Source of the DNA: JADGHX01 sp035760965
GTDB lineage: Bacteria; Pseudomonadota; Gammaproteobacteria; Steroidobacterales; Steroidobacteraceae
NCBI GenBank assembly: GCA_035760965.1
Contig: DASTRY010000050.1
Location: 1 to 64,000, forward strand
DNA length: 64,000 nt
Direction of reading: 5' to 3'
Shown in pieces: positions 29,061 to 39,585 of the stretch. The notes beneath the pieces are model-generated. The model worked only from the letters and a program-made list of their open reading frames with translations. It had not been told where the DNA came from and searched no databases. A program made the position numbers and the translations under genes. Within the stretch, counting starts at the first letter, position 1. Every line of letters starts with the position of its first letter.

Positions 29061-30947
29061 ATGAGCCACGCCCAAAAAGAAACCCGCAGCTTCCAGACGG
29101 AAGTGCGGCAGCTGCTCAAGCTGATGATCCACTCCCTGTACAGCAACAGGGATATCTTCCTCCGCGAGCTGGTCTCGAACGCCTCCGATGCGAACGACCG
29201 GCTGCGCTTCGAGGCCATCGCGCAGCCGGCGCTGCTGGCCGAGGACGCCGAGCTGAAGATCTGGATCGATGCCGATGAAAAGGCGGGCACGATCACGATC
29301 CGCGACAACGGCATCGGCATGACGCGCGAGGAGGCGGTGACGCACCTCGGCACGATCGCCAAGTCCGGCACCTCCGAGTTCTTCAAGTCGCTCTCCGGCG
29401 ACCAGCAGAAGGACTCGGCGCTCATCGGCCAGTTCGGCGTCGGCTTCTATTCGGCGTTCATTGTGGCGGACCGCGTGGAGGTGCTCACGCGCCGTGCCGG
29501 TGCAGCGCCCGAGGAGGGCGTGCGCTGGGAATCGAGCGCCGACGGGGAATTCACGGTGGAGACCGTCACGCGCAGCGAGCGCGGGACCGCCGTCACCCTG
29601 CATTTGAAAGAAGACGCCAAGGAGTTCACGGACGCCTGGCGCCTGCGCAGCCTGATCCGTCGGTACTCGGATCACATCAGCTTTCCCGTGCTGATGCGCA
29701 AGGAGGGTGCCGCGACGCTCGAGTGGGAAGCCGTGAACCAGGCGAAGGCGCTGTGGACCCGGCCGCGCTCGGAGATTTCCGAAGACGAGTACAAGCAGTT
29801 CTACCAGCACATCTCGCACGATCACACCGAGCCGCTGGCGTGGAGCCACAACAAGGTGGAGGGCAAGCGCGAGTACACGAGCCTGCTCTACATCCCGGGG
29901 CGCGCGCCGTTCGATCTCTGGCAGCGCGATGCGGCTCGCGGGCTGAAGCTATATGTAAAACGCGTGTTCATCATGGATGACGCCGAGCAGTTCCTGCCGC
30001 TCTATCTGCGGTGGGTCAAAGGCGTCATCGATTCGTCGGACCTGCCGCTGAACGTCTCCCGCGAGCTGCTCCAGAAGGATCCCGAGGTGGAGGCGATCCG
30101 CAGCGGCCTGACCAAGCGCGTGCTGGACATGCTGGCACGCCTCGCGACGGACGAGCCCGAGAAGTACAAGACCGTCTGGCGCGAGTTCGGCGCCGTGTTG
30201 AAGGAAGGCCTCGCCGAGGATCGCGCGAACCGCGACAAGATTCTGCCGCTCCTGCGCTTCGCGAGCACACGCGAGGAGGGCAATGAGCCCGTCGTCAGCT
30301 TGAAGCAGTACGTCGAGCGCATGCAGCCCGGGCAGGAGCGCATCTACTACGTGATCGCGGAGAGCATCGAGGCTGCGCGCGCGAGCCCGTACATCGAGCT
30401 GTTGAAGGAACGCAATATCGAAGTGCTGCTGCTCGCCGATCGCATCGACGAGTGGGTGATGGGCCAGATCGACGAATTCGAGGGCAAGCGCTTCAAGGAC
30501 GCGGCGCGCGGCGATCTCGAGCTCGGCTCGCTGGCCGGCGCGGCGGACAAGGCGGCGCAGGAAGAGCTGCACAAGGAAAGCAAAGGCCTGCTGAAGCGCG
30601 TGAAGGACGCGCTCGGCGATCGCGTCATCGAGGTGCGCACGAGCACGCGCCTCAAGGACTCGCCGGCCGTGCTCGTGCTGGGCGAGGACGAGCTCGGCGC
30701 GAACATGCGCCGGGTACTGCAGGCGGTGGGGCAGAAGGTGCCCGAGTCGAAGCCGGCGCTGGAGCTGAACGTCACGCACCCGCTCGTCAAGTATCTCGAT
30801 ACGGCGGCAGACGGGGAGCAGTTCACCGAGCTCGCGCAACTCCTTTACGATCAGGCCGCGCTGGCCGAGGGCGGCCAGCTCGCGAATCCGACTGCGTACG
30901 TGCAGCGCCTGAACCGCGTGCTCGTGCGTCTCACCGGAGCGCATTGA
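29061..30947 (+). CDS. htpG: Molecular chaperone HtpG (Hsp90)
   Basis: 628 residues from ATG 29061; the ten in-frame codons upstream from TTG are unlikely coding. GHKL ATPase motifs: ELVSNASDANDRLR, IRDNGIGMT and GQFGVGFYSAFI. Middle domain follows (SDLPLNVSRELLQKD). Cytosolic ATP-dependent chaperone. No strong Shine-Dalgarno. Confidence 0.97.
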   Translation: MSHAQKETRSFQTEVRQLLKLMIHSLYSNRDIFLRELVSNASDANDRLRFEAIAQPALLAEDAELKIWIDADEKAGTITIRDNGIGMTREEAVTHLGTIAKSGTSEFFKSLSGDQQKDSALIGQFGVGFYSAFIVADRVEVLTRRAGAAPEEGVRWESSADGEFTVETVTRSERGTAVTLHLKEDAKEFTDAWRLRSLIRRYSDHISFPVLMRKEGAATLEWEAVNQAKALWTRPRSEISEDEYKQFYQHISHDHTEPLAWSHNKVEGKREYTSLLYIPGRAPFDLWQRDAARGLKLYVKRVFIMDDAEQFLPLYLRWVKGVIDSSDLPLNVSRELLQKDPEVEAIRSGLTKRVLDMLARLATDEPEKYKTVWREFGAVLKEGLAEDRANRDKILPLLRFASTREEGNEPVVSLKQYVERMQPGQERIYYVIAESIEAARASPYIELLKERNIEVLLLADRIDEWVMGQIDEFEGKRFKDAARGDLELGSLAGAADKAAQEELHKESKGLLKRVKDALGDRVIEVRTSTRLKDSPAVLVLGEDELGANMRRVLQAVGQKVPESKPALELNVTHPLVKYLDTAADGEQFTELAQLLYDQAALAEGGQLANPTAYVQRLNRVLVRLTGAH

Positions 30948-31017
30948 TCGCGCGTGGTGCGGCACTCCGCCTCACCGGCGCTGCATAGTCCGGCCTCCCG
31001 GCCGTAAGGGGTAGCGA

Positions 31018-31599
31018 ATGCTTCGACTCAAGTTGGCGACCGCCGCAGCGGCGGCGGCGTTGATCGCACTTGCCGCGTGCAGCTCCAAGCAGAACGAGCC
31101 GACCGCGGCGGCATCGGAAGCGCCGGCGGATACCGGCCAGCCTGCGGCCGCCGATGCGGCCGCGTCTGCGGACACGGACGCAAGCGCTCCGGACGCGGCA
31201 TCGGGTACGGCCGATGCGTCAGCGACCCCTTCTTCTTCCGGCAACGGGGCGCCCATGACGCTGCAATCCACGGACATCAAGGTCGGCACCGGTCCCGCGA
31301 TCCACGCGGGGCAGACGGCCGTCGTGCAATACACCGGCTGGCTCTATTCCGAGTCGGCGCCTGAGCACAAGGGCGAGAAGTTCGACAGCTCGCGCGATCG
31401 CAACATGCCGTTCGAGTTTCCCCTCGGCGCCGGCCAGGTGATTCAGGGCTGGGATCAAGGCGTCGACGGCATGCAGGTGGGCGGGCAGCGCCGGTTGGTG
31501 ATTCCGCCCGACCTCGGTTACGGCGCGCGCGGCGCGGGCGGAGTGATTCCGCCGAACGCGACGCTCGTGTTCGACGTCGAGCTCCTCGGCATCAAGTGA
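31018..31599 (+). CDS. FKBP-type peptidyl-prolyl isomerase lipoprotein
   Basis: 193 residues; Shine-Dalgarno AAGGGG. Lipoprotein signal with lipobox ALAAC. An Ala/Ser/Asp/Pro linker (residues ~25-75) leads to one FKBP domain with VQYTGWLYSE, FDSSRDR, GQVIQGWDQGVDGMQVGGQRR and YGARGAGGVIPPNATLVFDVEL. Catalyses prolyl isomerisation in the envelope. Its stop overlaps the next start by 4 bp. Confidence 0.92.
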   Translation: MLRLKLATAAAAAALIALAACSSKQNEPTAAASEAPADTGQPAAADAAASADTDASAPDAASGTADASATPSSSGNGAPMTLQSTDIKVGTGPAIHAGQTAVVQYTGWLYSESAPEHKGEKFDSSRDRNMPFEFPLGAGQVIQGWDQGVDGMQVGGQRRLVIPPDLGYGARGAGGVIPPNATLVFDVELLGIK

Positions 31600-32237
31600 G
31601 CGCCGGCGCGCTGCCCACGAGCCAGCGTGTGATGCTCGCCGGTCCCGCCGGCGAGATCGAAGCGCGAATCGAGACGCCGCAGGGCGTGACGCAGCCGCGC
31701 GCGTTCGCCGTGGTGTGTCATCCGCATCCTTTGTTCGGCGGTACGCTCGACAACAAGGTCGTCTACACGCTCGCGCGGTCGTTCCACGATCTGCGCATGC
31801 CGACCATTCGCTTCAACTTCCGCGGCGTTGGCAAGAGCGCGGGCAGCTATGCGGATGGCATCGGCGAAACGGAAGACACACTGGCCGTCATCGCTGCCGG
31901 ACGCGAAAAATGGCCCGGCGCCGCGCTGTGGCTCGCCGGATTCTCCTTCGGCGGCGCGGTCGCGATTCGCGCGGCGGCCGTCGCACAACCCGAGCGCCTC
32001 GTGCTCGTCGCACCGGCCATCAAGCGTGTGTCGCTCGAAGGCGTCGCGGTGCCCGCGGTGCCGTGGCTCATCGTGCAGGGGGACGCCGACGATCTGGTCG
32101 ACGTGAAGGACACGATCGAGTGGGCCAAGCCGCTCGCCAACCCGCCGCAGATCGTCGTGCTACCCGGCGTCGACCACTTCTTCCACGGCAAGCTGAACGA
32201 GCTGCGCGAGGCTGTCACCGCGTTCGCGCGGACGTAG
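31596..32237 (+). CDS. Alpha/beta hydrolase
   Basis: 213 residues from a GTG overlapping the FKBP stop (GTGA), so translation is coupled. Motifs: CHPHPLFGGTLDNKV and FNFRGVGKSAG, typical of the small dienelactone-hydrolase-like group; nucleophile elbow GFSFGG; late His in PGVDHFFHG. Substrate unknown. A terminator follows. Confidence 0.88.
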   Translation: MSAGALPTSQRVMLAGPAGEIEARIETPQGVTQPRAFAVVCHPHPLFGGTLDNKVVYTLARSFHDLRMPTIRFNFRGVGKSAGSYADGIGETEDTLAVIAAGREKWPGAALWLAGFSFGGAVAIRAAAVAQPERLVLVAPAIKRVSLEGVAVPAVPWLIVQGDADDLVDVKDTIEWAKPLANPPQIVVLPGVDHFFHGKLNELREAVTAFART

Positions 32238-32252
32238 CCGGCGCCAACGAAA

Positions 32253-32284
32253 AAGCCCGGTCGCTTTCGCGATCCGGGCTTCTT
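32253..32284. terminator. Intrinsic terminator after the hydrolase gene
   Basis: Stem AAGCCCGG / CCGGGCTT with A-run before and TCTTC after, so it may work from both sides; the HU gene end lies about 150 bp further on. Confidence 0.7.
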
Positions 32285-32432
32285 CGACAGAGGTCGGAGG
32301 CCGTCAGGGTGACGCCGACTCTTTGGCGCGCTGGACCCATATCGAGGCACTGCTCGAGGCGGTGCGCGCCGTGCGCGTCACCTCGGCAATCTCAGCCGCG
32401 CGCCGCCCCGAAAGGGCACTCGATCGGCGGAA

Positions 32433-32744
32433 TCAGTTCACCATCGCCTTGAGGTTCTTCAAGGGCAGCACGCGCACCTTCTTGCTGGCGGGCTTCGCCT
32501 TGAACGTCATCTTCTCACCGGTGAAGGGGTTGATCCCCTCGCGCGCCTTGGTGGCGGGCTTCTTCACGACCTTGAGCTTCATCAGGCCGGGCACCGTGAA
32601 GAGACCGTTTCCACGCAGGCTCTTCTTGATGACACTGCTCAACGAGTCGAACACCGAGCCGACTTGCTTGCGCGAGAGACCCGTATCCTTCGAAATCGCT
32701 GTGAGGACTTCTGACTTCGTCGGTGCGCCACCTTTTTTCGCCAT
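32433..32744 (-). CDS. HU-family DNA-binding protein
   Basis: 103 residues from MAKKGGAPTKSEV; upstream in-frame codons to 32981 are spurious. HU fold motif: GLMKLKVVKKPATKAREGINPFTGE, covering the beta arms with the DNA-intercalating Pro region (INPFTGE). Longer at both ends than E. coli HU. Shine-Dalgarno GAGGAG. Own promoter upstream. Confidence 0.9.
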   Translation of the reverse strand: MAKKGGAPTKSEVLTAISKDTGLSRKQVGSVFDSLSSVIKKSLRGNGLFTVPGLMKLKVVKKPATKAREGINPFTGEKMTFKAKPASKKVRVLPLKNLKAMVN

Positions 32745-33069
32745 TTTCCCGTACTCCTCGAATGTTTGTGACTGCGGGCGCGAGCAGCGCCACGAATTAA
32801 TTCGGCGCGAAAAATAGCACACCGGAGTGCATTGGCAAGCACTTTTTCGTTCGTCACCATGCTGAAAATGGCTTTTTTTCCAGTGTTTGCGCAACGGTCG
32901 GCGCGGGCACGCGACGCGCGCAACGCTTGCCGCGCAGCGCGTGCGCAGTGCGCGCGCGAGCACACTCGCCATGTGAATCAAGTGCTAAGAGCGTGTTTAG
33001 CGACCGCGCGGAGCTATTTTTACCGGCTCGAACGCACCGCCGAGGTCGCCAACGCGCACGCGACGGCGC
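32745..33069. other. Spacer upstream of the HU gene
   Basis: 325 bp. Holds the HU promoter and a GAATTAATTC palindrome between promoter and start (a possible operator); the rest is AT-richer than average with no gene seen. Confidence 0.6.
32811..32838 (-). promoter_or_regulatory. Promoter of the HU gene
   Basis: Minus strand TTGCCA, 16 nt, TATTTT. The leader is about 65 nt and includes the palindrome GAATTAATTC. Confidence 0.55.
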
Positions 33070-33411
33070 TCAGGATGAGCGCGCAGCGAAGCGTGTGAGT
33101 AATTCTGAGAGGCGTCCCGCTCCTGCACGCACGAGCACGTCTTTGTCCCGGCTCGTCACGCCGCGCGTGAGAATCAGCGTCGCTAATGGCGTGGCGAGCT
33201 CGCGTGAGAGGATGCGCATGAGTCGCTCGTTCGCGGCGCCGTCGACCGGCGCAGCCGACACTCGCACCAGCAGACGTCCATCGCGCACGCCGGCGATCCC
33301 TTCGGGCGACGAGCGCGGGCGCACGCGCAGCCGCAGGATCAGATCCGCGCCTTGGACCGCACACCACGGCGCGTTCTCGGCGATTCGCCCGCCCGGTTGC
33401 TCGGGTCGCAC
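33070..33411 (-). CDS. yggU: DUF167 family protein (YggU)
   Basis: 113 residues from GTG 33411 with GGAG 8 nt upstream. Core motif RVRPRSSPEGIAGV and SAAPVDGAANERLMRIL are typical of DUF167. Function unknown. It starts 26 bp after yggT, the usual neighbour in this cluster. Confidence 0.8.
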   Translation of the reverse strand: MRPEQPGGRIAENAPWCAVQGADLILRLRVRPRSSPEGIAGVRDGRLLVRVSAAPVDGAANERLMRILSRELATPLATLILTRGVTSRDKDVLVRAGAGRLSELLTRFAARSS

Positions 33412-33437
33412 TCCTTTTGCTCCGTTCGGCGTCGGCC

Positions 33438-33977
33438 TCAGGGCAGCAGCTTCAGCAGCGCGACCAGGATGATCCCGGCCCAGAGCGGCGACAGATCGAG
33501 CCCGCCGATCGGCGGAATGATGCGTCGAAAGGGCCGCAGAACGGGTTCGCAGAGCGACGCGAGAATCGACTGCATGGGCGAGTAGCCGCCGGGCGCCACC
33601 ATGCTGAGCAGCGCGTAGATGAAGATCGCGTACAAATAGGTGGTCAGCGTGATATCCACGATGCGAATCACCACGCCGGCCAGCAGCGTCTGCGGCCAGT
33701 ACCCGAAGTAGGTGAGCGAGCCCGCCGCAAGCGAGTACAGGATCACCTCCTCGATGGCGGCGATCAGGATCACGGCCACCACCGAAGCGGTATCGACTTT
33801 GCCGATGGGCGGCAGGACACGCCGCAGGGGCAGGATCACGGGGTTCGTAATGCGTACCACCGCCTGCGCGATCTGATTGCGGAAGTCGGCTCGTGACCAC
33901 TGCAGTAACAGACGCAGCAGGAACACGAAGACGGTCAGCGACAGCAGAGTCTGAACGATGAAAAGCAGCGCGTTCAT
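33438..33977 (-). CDS. yggT: YggT family membrane protein
   Basis: 179 residues, two repeats of a hydrophobic hairpin plus the motif LRRVLPPIG ... FRRIIPPIGGLD. Integral membrane protein; in bacteria linked to osmotic or potassium stress and division. Cotranscribed with proC (5 bp gap) and yggS. Confidence 0.93.
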   Translation of the reverse strand: MNALLFIVQTLLSLTVFVFLLRLLLQWSRADFRNQIAQAVVRITNPVILPLRRVLPPIGKVDTASVVAVILIAAIEEVILYSLAAGSLTYFGYWPQTLLAGVVIRIVDITLTTYLYAIFIYALLSMVAPGGYSPMQSILASLCEPVLRPFRRIIPPIGGLDLSPLWAGIILVALLKLLP

Positions 33978-33982
33978 GGGGG

Positions 33983-34813
33983 TTACCGCACCTTTCCGAA
34001 CTGCTCGGCCATCTCACGCCCACGCCGCGTGGCCGCTTCGAGCGCGCGCTGCACGATGCCGCGCAGGTCGGCCGCGTTCATGACGTTGAGCGCCGCCTCG
34101 GTGGTGCCGCCCTTGGAGGTGACTTCGGCTCGCAGCCGCGCCAGATCGCCGTCGCTCGCATGCGCGAGGCTTCCGGCGCCGTGCAGCGTCGCGACCGCAA
34201 GGCGTCGCGCCGCGTCTGCGTCCAGTCCGAGGTCCATAGCCGCCTGCATCATCAGCTCCGCCAATAAGAAAAAGTATGCCGGACCGCTACCCGACAAGGC
34301 GGTCACGACATCGAGGGCGTCCTCGTTGGGCACCCACACCACTTCGCCGACAGCGCTCATGATCGCCTGCGCTTTCGCACGATGAGCGGCGCTGACGCTC
34401 GTGCCCGCGAAGAGCCCCGTCGCCCCCGCACCGACCAGCGCCGGCCGATTCGGCATCGACCGCACGACCGGGATGTTTCCGCCGCACCAGCTCTCGAGTG
34501 TCGCGACCCGCAGACCCGCGGCGACCGACACCAGCAGTGGGCGCTGGCGCTGAAACACGGATGCGAGCGGCGTGAGCACCGCGCTCGCATCCTGCGGCTT
34601 GACCGCGAGCACGACGACCGCGGCGCCCTCGATCGCTGCGGCATTGTCGGCGGTCGCCGCGATACCGAAATCGCGGGCCAGAGAGGCGCGTGCGGGCTCG
34701 TACGCTTCACCTACGGCAATGTGCTCGCTGCGTGTGCCGCGCTGGAGCAATCCGCCGATCAGGGCGCGGCCCATGTTGCCGCCGCCGAGGAAGGCCAGTT
34801 TTTCAGGGATCAT
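33983..34813 (-). CDS. proC: Pyrroline-5-carboxylate reductase
   Basis: 276 residues. Last step of proline synthesis. NADPH-binding FLGGGNMGRALIGGL; VVLAVKPQ; C-terminal LSGSGPAYFFLLAE and TSKGGTTEAAL, the P5C-binding signature. Gene order yggS-proC-yggT is conserved with Pseudomonas. Confidence 0.96.
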   Translation of the reverse strand: MIPEKLAFLGGGNMGRALIGGLLQRGTRSEHIAVGEAYEPARASLARDFGIAATADNAAAIEGAAVVVLAVKPQDASAVLTPLASVFQRQRPLLVSVAAGLRVATLESWCGGNIPVVRSMPNRPALVGAGATGLFAGTSVSAAHRAKAQAIMSAVGEVVWVPNEDALDVVTALSGSGPAYFFLLAELMMQAAMDLGLDADAARRLAVATLHGAGSLAHASDGDLARLRAEVTSKGGTTEAALNVMNAADLRGIVQRALEAATRRGREMAEQFGKVR

Positions 34814-34874
34814 CTGCGCTTTTTAGAGATGTTCGCCGCACGCGGCGGTGTCCCTACCGATTGTACCCATCGAT

Positions 34875-35579
34875 TCAGTCGCGCGGGCCGAACAACGCCG
34901 TTCCGATCCGCACGATCGTCGCACCTTCTTTTATGGCGGCTTCGAAGTCGCCGCTCATTCCCATCGAGAGCGTGTCCAGCGTCGTGCCGGGCACGCGCAG
35001 CGAGTCCATGAGGCGTGCCGTCTCGGCGAACCAGTGCCGTTGGCGCGCCGGATCGTCCTCCGGCGGCGGCAAACACATGAGACCGCGGAGCGAAATGCGC
35101 GGCAGCGCTGCGACGGATGCGGCAAGCTCCGGCAGCTCGGCCGGCGCCACGCCGCCCTTCGACGCTTCGCCGCCGATGTTCACCTGCAGACACACGTTCA
35201 ACGGCCCCGCGTGGAACGGACGTTGCTCGGACAGACGCTGCGCGATGCGCAGGCGATCCACGCCGTGTACCCAGGCGAAGTTTTCGGCGACCGGCCGGGT
35301 CTTGTTGGCCTGGAGCTGGCCGATGAAGTGCCAGGTCAGCTCGAGCCCGCGCAGTGTCTCGATCTTGGGCAAGGCTTCCTTGACGTAGCTCTCACCGAAG
35401 TGCTCGATCCCGCAGGCTGCCGCGGCGCGGATCGCATCGACCGACTGCGCCTTGGTGACGGCGAGCAATGTGACGGAGTCGACATCGCGACCGGCCGCCA
35501 GCGCCGCCCGCCGCATGCGATCGCGAACGTCCGCCAGCCTCTCCGGCAAATTCTGCGGAACCCGTAACATATTGCCCAC
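34875..35579 (-). CDS. yggS: PLP homeostasis protein YggS
   Basis: 234 residues; an ATG three codons in (MLRVPQNL) may be the true start. TIM-barrel fold type III PLP protein with AVTKAQ, the Lys region, HFGESYVKEA, WHFIGQLQANKTRPV and the phosphate-binding SMGMSGDFEAAI. Controls free pyridoxal phosphate. Confidence 0.95.
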   Translation of the reverse strand: MGNMLRVPQNLPERLADVRDRMRRAALAAGRDVDSVTLLAVTKAQSVDAIRAAAACGIEHFGESYVKEALPKIETLRGLELTWHFIGQLQANKTRPVAENFAWVHGVDRLRIAQRLSEQRPFHAGPLNVCLQVNIGGEASKGGVAPAELPELAASVAALPRISLRGLMCLPPPEDDPARQRHWFAETARLMDSLRVPGTTLDTLSMGMSGDFEAAIKEGATIVRIGTALFGPRD

Positions 35580-35598
35580 GGAACCCCTCCGCTATACT
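35572..35598 (+). promoter_or_regulatory. Possible pilT promoter
   Basis: TTGCCC, 15 nt, TATACT. The -10 is good, spacing is short, so the -35 may be off. It lies 100 bp before pilT and overlaps the yggS start region. Confidence 0.35.
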
Positions 35599-35697
35599 GC
35601 CAAGCGCTTACCGCAGCCGTTCGTCCGCGCGCGCCTTCCGCCTTGCAGGCCGCGCAGGTCTGCCGTGGGAGCATTCAAAGTCGGGTGAGGATCCGCA

Positions 35698-36738
<1,041 letters not shown>

Positions 36739-36750
36739 AAGAGGCCCGCC

Positions 36751-37905
36751 ATGGATCGTGATCAAGCCATCAAGCTCATGCAGGACCTCCTGCGCCGCGT
36801 CGTGGAGAAGAAGGCCTCGGACCTCTTCATCACCGCGGGTTTCCCGCCGGCCATCAAGATCGACGGCGAGATTCGGCCGCAAAGCGAGCGTGCACTGACG
36901 GCCGAGCAGTCCGCGACGCTCGTGCGCGCGATCATGAACGACCGCCAGACGAAAGAATTCGACGCTTCGAAAGAGTGCAACTTCGCGATCGCGCCGCCCG
37001 GCATCGGGCGCTTCCGCGTGAGCGCGTTCGTGCAGCAGGCCTCGGTCGGCTGCGTCATCCGCCTCATCAACGCGAAGATCCCGACGTTCGAAGAGCTCGA
37101 CCTGCCGCCCATCCTGAAGGAAGTGGTGCTCTCCAAGCGCGGGCTCGTGATCATCGTCGGCGGCACCGGCTCGGGTAAGTCCACCTCGCTGGCGGCGATG
37201 GTCGGCTACCGCAACGAGAAGACGCGCGGCCACATCATCACGATCGAGGACCCGGTGGAATACGTCCACCAGCACAAGGGCTGCGTGATCACGCACCGTG
37301 AGGTGGGCGTGGACACGGACTCGTGGCACAGCGCGTTGAAGAACACGTTGCGGCAGGCGCCCGATGTCATCCTCATCGGCGAGATCCGCGACCGCGAGAC
37401 GATGGAGCACGGCATCCAGTTCGCCGAGACCGGTCACCTCGTGCTCGCGACCCTGCACGCGAACAGCTCGAACCAGGCGCTCGATCGCATCATCAACTTC
37501 TTCCCCGACGAGCGCCGCGAGCAGCTCCTCATGGACCTCTCGCTCAACATCCGTGCGCTCATCTCGCAGCGGCTCATTCCGCGCGAGTCCGGCTCCGGCC
37601 GCATCGCCGCGACCGAGATCATGCTGAACTCGCCGCTGATTCAGGACCTCATCTTCAAGGGCGAGGTCGCCAAGATCAAAGAGGTGATGCAGCGCTCGAC
37701 GCGTCTCGGCATGAAGACCTTCGACCAGTCGCTGTTCGAGCTGTACGAGACGGGCTTCATCTCCTACGAGGACGCGCTGCGTAACGCGGACTCGAAGAAC
37801 GAGCTGCGCCTGCGCATCAAGCTCGAGAGCAAGCGCGAGGTGAAGAATCTGGACGACGGCGGCGCGCTGCGCATCGTCGAAGAAGAGCAGGGACGCGTGA
37901 TCTGA
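36751..37905 (+). CDS. pilU: Type IV pilus retraction ATPase PilU
   Basis: 384 residues. Accessory retraction motor that works with PilT. LLRRVVEKKASDLFITAG, Walker A GGTGSGKSTS, TIEDPVEYVH, and a C-terminal tail rich in charged residues typical of PilU. Shine-Dalgarno AAGAGG 8 nt before the ATG. Confidence 0.96.
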   Translation: MDRDQAIKLMQDLLRRVVEKKASDLFITAGFPPAIKIDGEIRPQSERALTAEQSATLVRAIMNDRQTKEFDASKECNFAIAPPGIGRFRVSAFVQQASVGCVIRLINAKIPTFEELDLPPILKEVVLSKRGLVIIVGGTGSGKSTSLAAMVGYRNEKTRGHIITIEDPVEYVHQHKGCVITHREVGVDTDSWHSALKNTLRQAPDVILIGEIRDRETMEHGIQFAETGHLVLATLHANSSNQALDRIINFFPDERREQLLMDLSLNIRALISQRLIPRESGSGRIAATEIMLNSPLIQDLIFKGEVAKIKEVMQRSTRLGMKTFDQSLFELYETGFISYEDALRNADSKNELRLRIKLESKREVKNLDDGGALRIVEEEQGRVI

Positions 37906-37931
37906 ACCCGAAACCTGTGAAAGCGGTTTCC

Positions 37932-39092
37932 ATGTCAGGCAAGGAACCTTCCGATCCCGTTGCGGAGTCCGGGCCGCAGGCGGCGCTGTCGGCCTCGGGC
38001 ACCTACGCGACCCTCGCCGGTCAGTCGGTGCCGTCGCTGAACACGAAGCCGCTCTTCAAGCTGATGGTCGAGAAGAAGGCCTCGGACCTCTTCTTCACGT
38101 CGAACGCGCCCATCAAGATCAAGATCGAAGGCCAGATCTACCCGGTCAACAAGCAGGTGCTTTCACCCGAGACCGTGCGGCAGACGGCGCTCGCGCTGAT
38201 GACGCCCGAGCAGCGGGAGTACTTCCTGCGCGAATGGGAGATCGACTTCGCCATCTCCGAGCCGGGACTCGGGCGCTTCCGCGTCAACGTGTTCATGCAG
38301 CGCGGGTACCCGGCGCTCGTCATGCGCTATATCACCGCGGACATGCCGCGGATCGAGGCGCTCGGGCTGCCGGACGTGATGCGCGAGCTCATCATGCTGA
38401 AGCGCGGGCTCATCATGATGGTCGGCGCGACGGGGTCGGGCAAATCCACCTCGATCGCCGCGATGATCAACTACCGCAACGAGAATTCCTCGGATCACAT
38501 CGTCACGATCGAGGACCCGATCGAGTTCCTGCACACGAACAAGCGCTCGATCGTGAATCAGCGTGAGGTCGGGCTGGACACGAAGAGCTACGCGCGCGCC
38601 CTGCGCGGCGTGATGCGCGCCGCGCCCGACGTGATCCTCATCGGCGAGGTGCGCGATCGCGAGAGCATGGAAGCGGCGATCAATCTCGCCGGCACCGGAC
38701 ACCTCGTGCTCGCGACCCTGCACGCGAACAACTGCGCGGAGGCGCTCGATCGCATCATCAACATGTTTCCGCGGGATCAGCACACGCAGATCTTCCTCGA
38801 CCTGTCGCAGTACCTGCGAGCTCTGATGGGCCAGCGGCTCGTGATGGGCAAGGACGGCAAGCGCGTCGCGGCGGTGGAGATCATGCTGAACACACCGCAC
38901 ATCGCCGAGCTCGTGAAGAAGGGCGACGTGACCTCGATCAAGGAAGCGATCGTGCAGAGCGGCGACCGGAACATTCAGAGCTTCGACTCGGCGCTGCACC
39001 AGCTCTACAAGCAGAATCGCATTGAGCTGGAAGAGGCGCTCGCGAATGCGGATTCGCGCACCAATCTCGAGGCGAAGATCAATTTCGGTTGA
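37932..39092 (+). CDS. Third PilT/PilU-family ATPase
   Basis: 386 residues from ATG 37932; a GTG at 37917 is also possible, giving 391. It has a ~45-residue Ser/Ala/Pro-rich leader before LFKLMVEKKASDLFFTSNAPIK, then Walker A GATGSGKSTS, TIEDPIEFLHTNKR and HLVLATLHANN. Closest to PilU by the KKASDLFFTS start and the ISEPGLGRFRVNVFMQRG segment. All catalytic motifs are intact, so it is probably an active paralogue. Only 11-26 bp after pilU, so in the same operon. Confidence 0.92.
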   Translation: MSGKEPSDPVAESGPQAALSASGTYATLAGQSVPSLNTKPLFKLMVEKKASDLFFTSNAPIKIKIEGQIYPVNKQVLSPETVRQTALALMTPEQREYFLREWEIDFAISEPGLGRFRVNVFMQRGYPALVMRYITADMPRIEALGLPDVMRELIMLKRGLIMMVGATGSGKSTSIAAMINYRNENSSDHIVTIEDPIEFLHTNKRSIVNQREVGLDTKSYARALRGVMRAAPDVILIGEVRDRESMEAAINLAGTGHLVLATLHANNCAEALDRIINMFPRDQHTQIFLDLSQYLRALMGQRLVMGKDGKRVAAVEIMLNTPHIAELVKKGDVTSIKEAIVQSGDRNIQSFDSALHQLYKQNRIELEEALANADSRTNLEAKINFG

Positions 39093-39159
39093 GGACGCGG
39101 GGCGGCGGTGCTGGTGTCCAGCGCACCCTTAGGATGCGCCCGCCTGCGCCCCCGCTCAC

Positions 39160-39285
39160 CGAGCTCATCGCCATCAGCTCGACTTCCAGATCCGTGCCGG
39201 TGATGCTGACCCGATCCTCACGTGCCGAGAGCAGCACGTTCGCGAGCACCGGCATCGCCTGCGTGCGCTCGATCACGCCGATGGG
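39160..39285 (-). pseudogene. Fragment of DNA polymerase III beta clamp gene (dnaN)
   Basis: The minus strand reads VIERTQAMPVLANVLLSARE and ITGTDLEVEL in one frame, matching the N-terminal part of DnaN around residues 20-60. Sequence before the Val and after about GGAGGRI no longer resembles DnaN. Hence a truncated, non-functional piece, presumably copied from dnaN elsewhere. Confidence 0.7.
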
Positions 39286-39450
39286 TACGGGCGGCGTTCG
39301 CGCGACCGGATTTCCCGGCGCGGGCTCGAGGGCGTGCTACAGGAAGAGGGTTTGGCGAGCGGCGCGTTGAGGTGGGTGCCTGTTGAGGCGCCGTTCGCGC
39401 GCAAGCGCGTGCGGCCAAATCGAGGCCCGCGGATGTAAGAGGTCTTCGCT

Positions 39451-39477
39451 GCCGCCGAGCAGGCTCAGCTCGGCGGC
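39451..39477. terminator. Ten-bp inverted repeat downstream of the pil ATPases
   Basis: GCCGCCGAGC, loop AGGCTCA, then the exact complement. It could stop pilTU transcription but lacks a T-run. Confidence 0.35.
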
Positions 39478-39585
39478 GCGCGCTTAGCAAGTGTGTAGCA
39501 ACTCGCGCATTCGGGCCGGCGCCGAAGTACCGGCCACGAGCTAACCCGAACACAACACTCCTCAATCTCGCCCGCCGTGCGCAGC

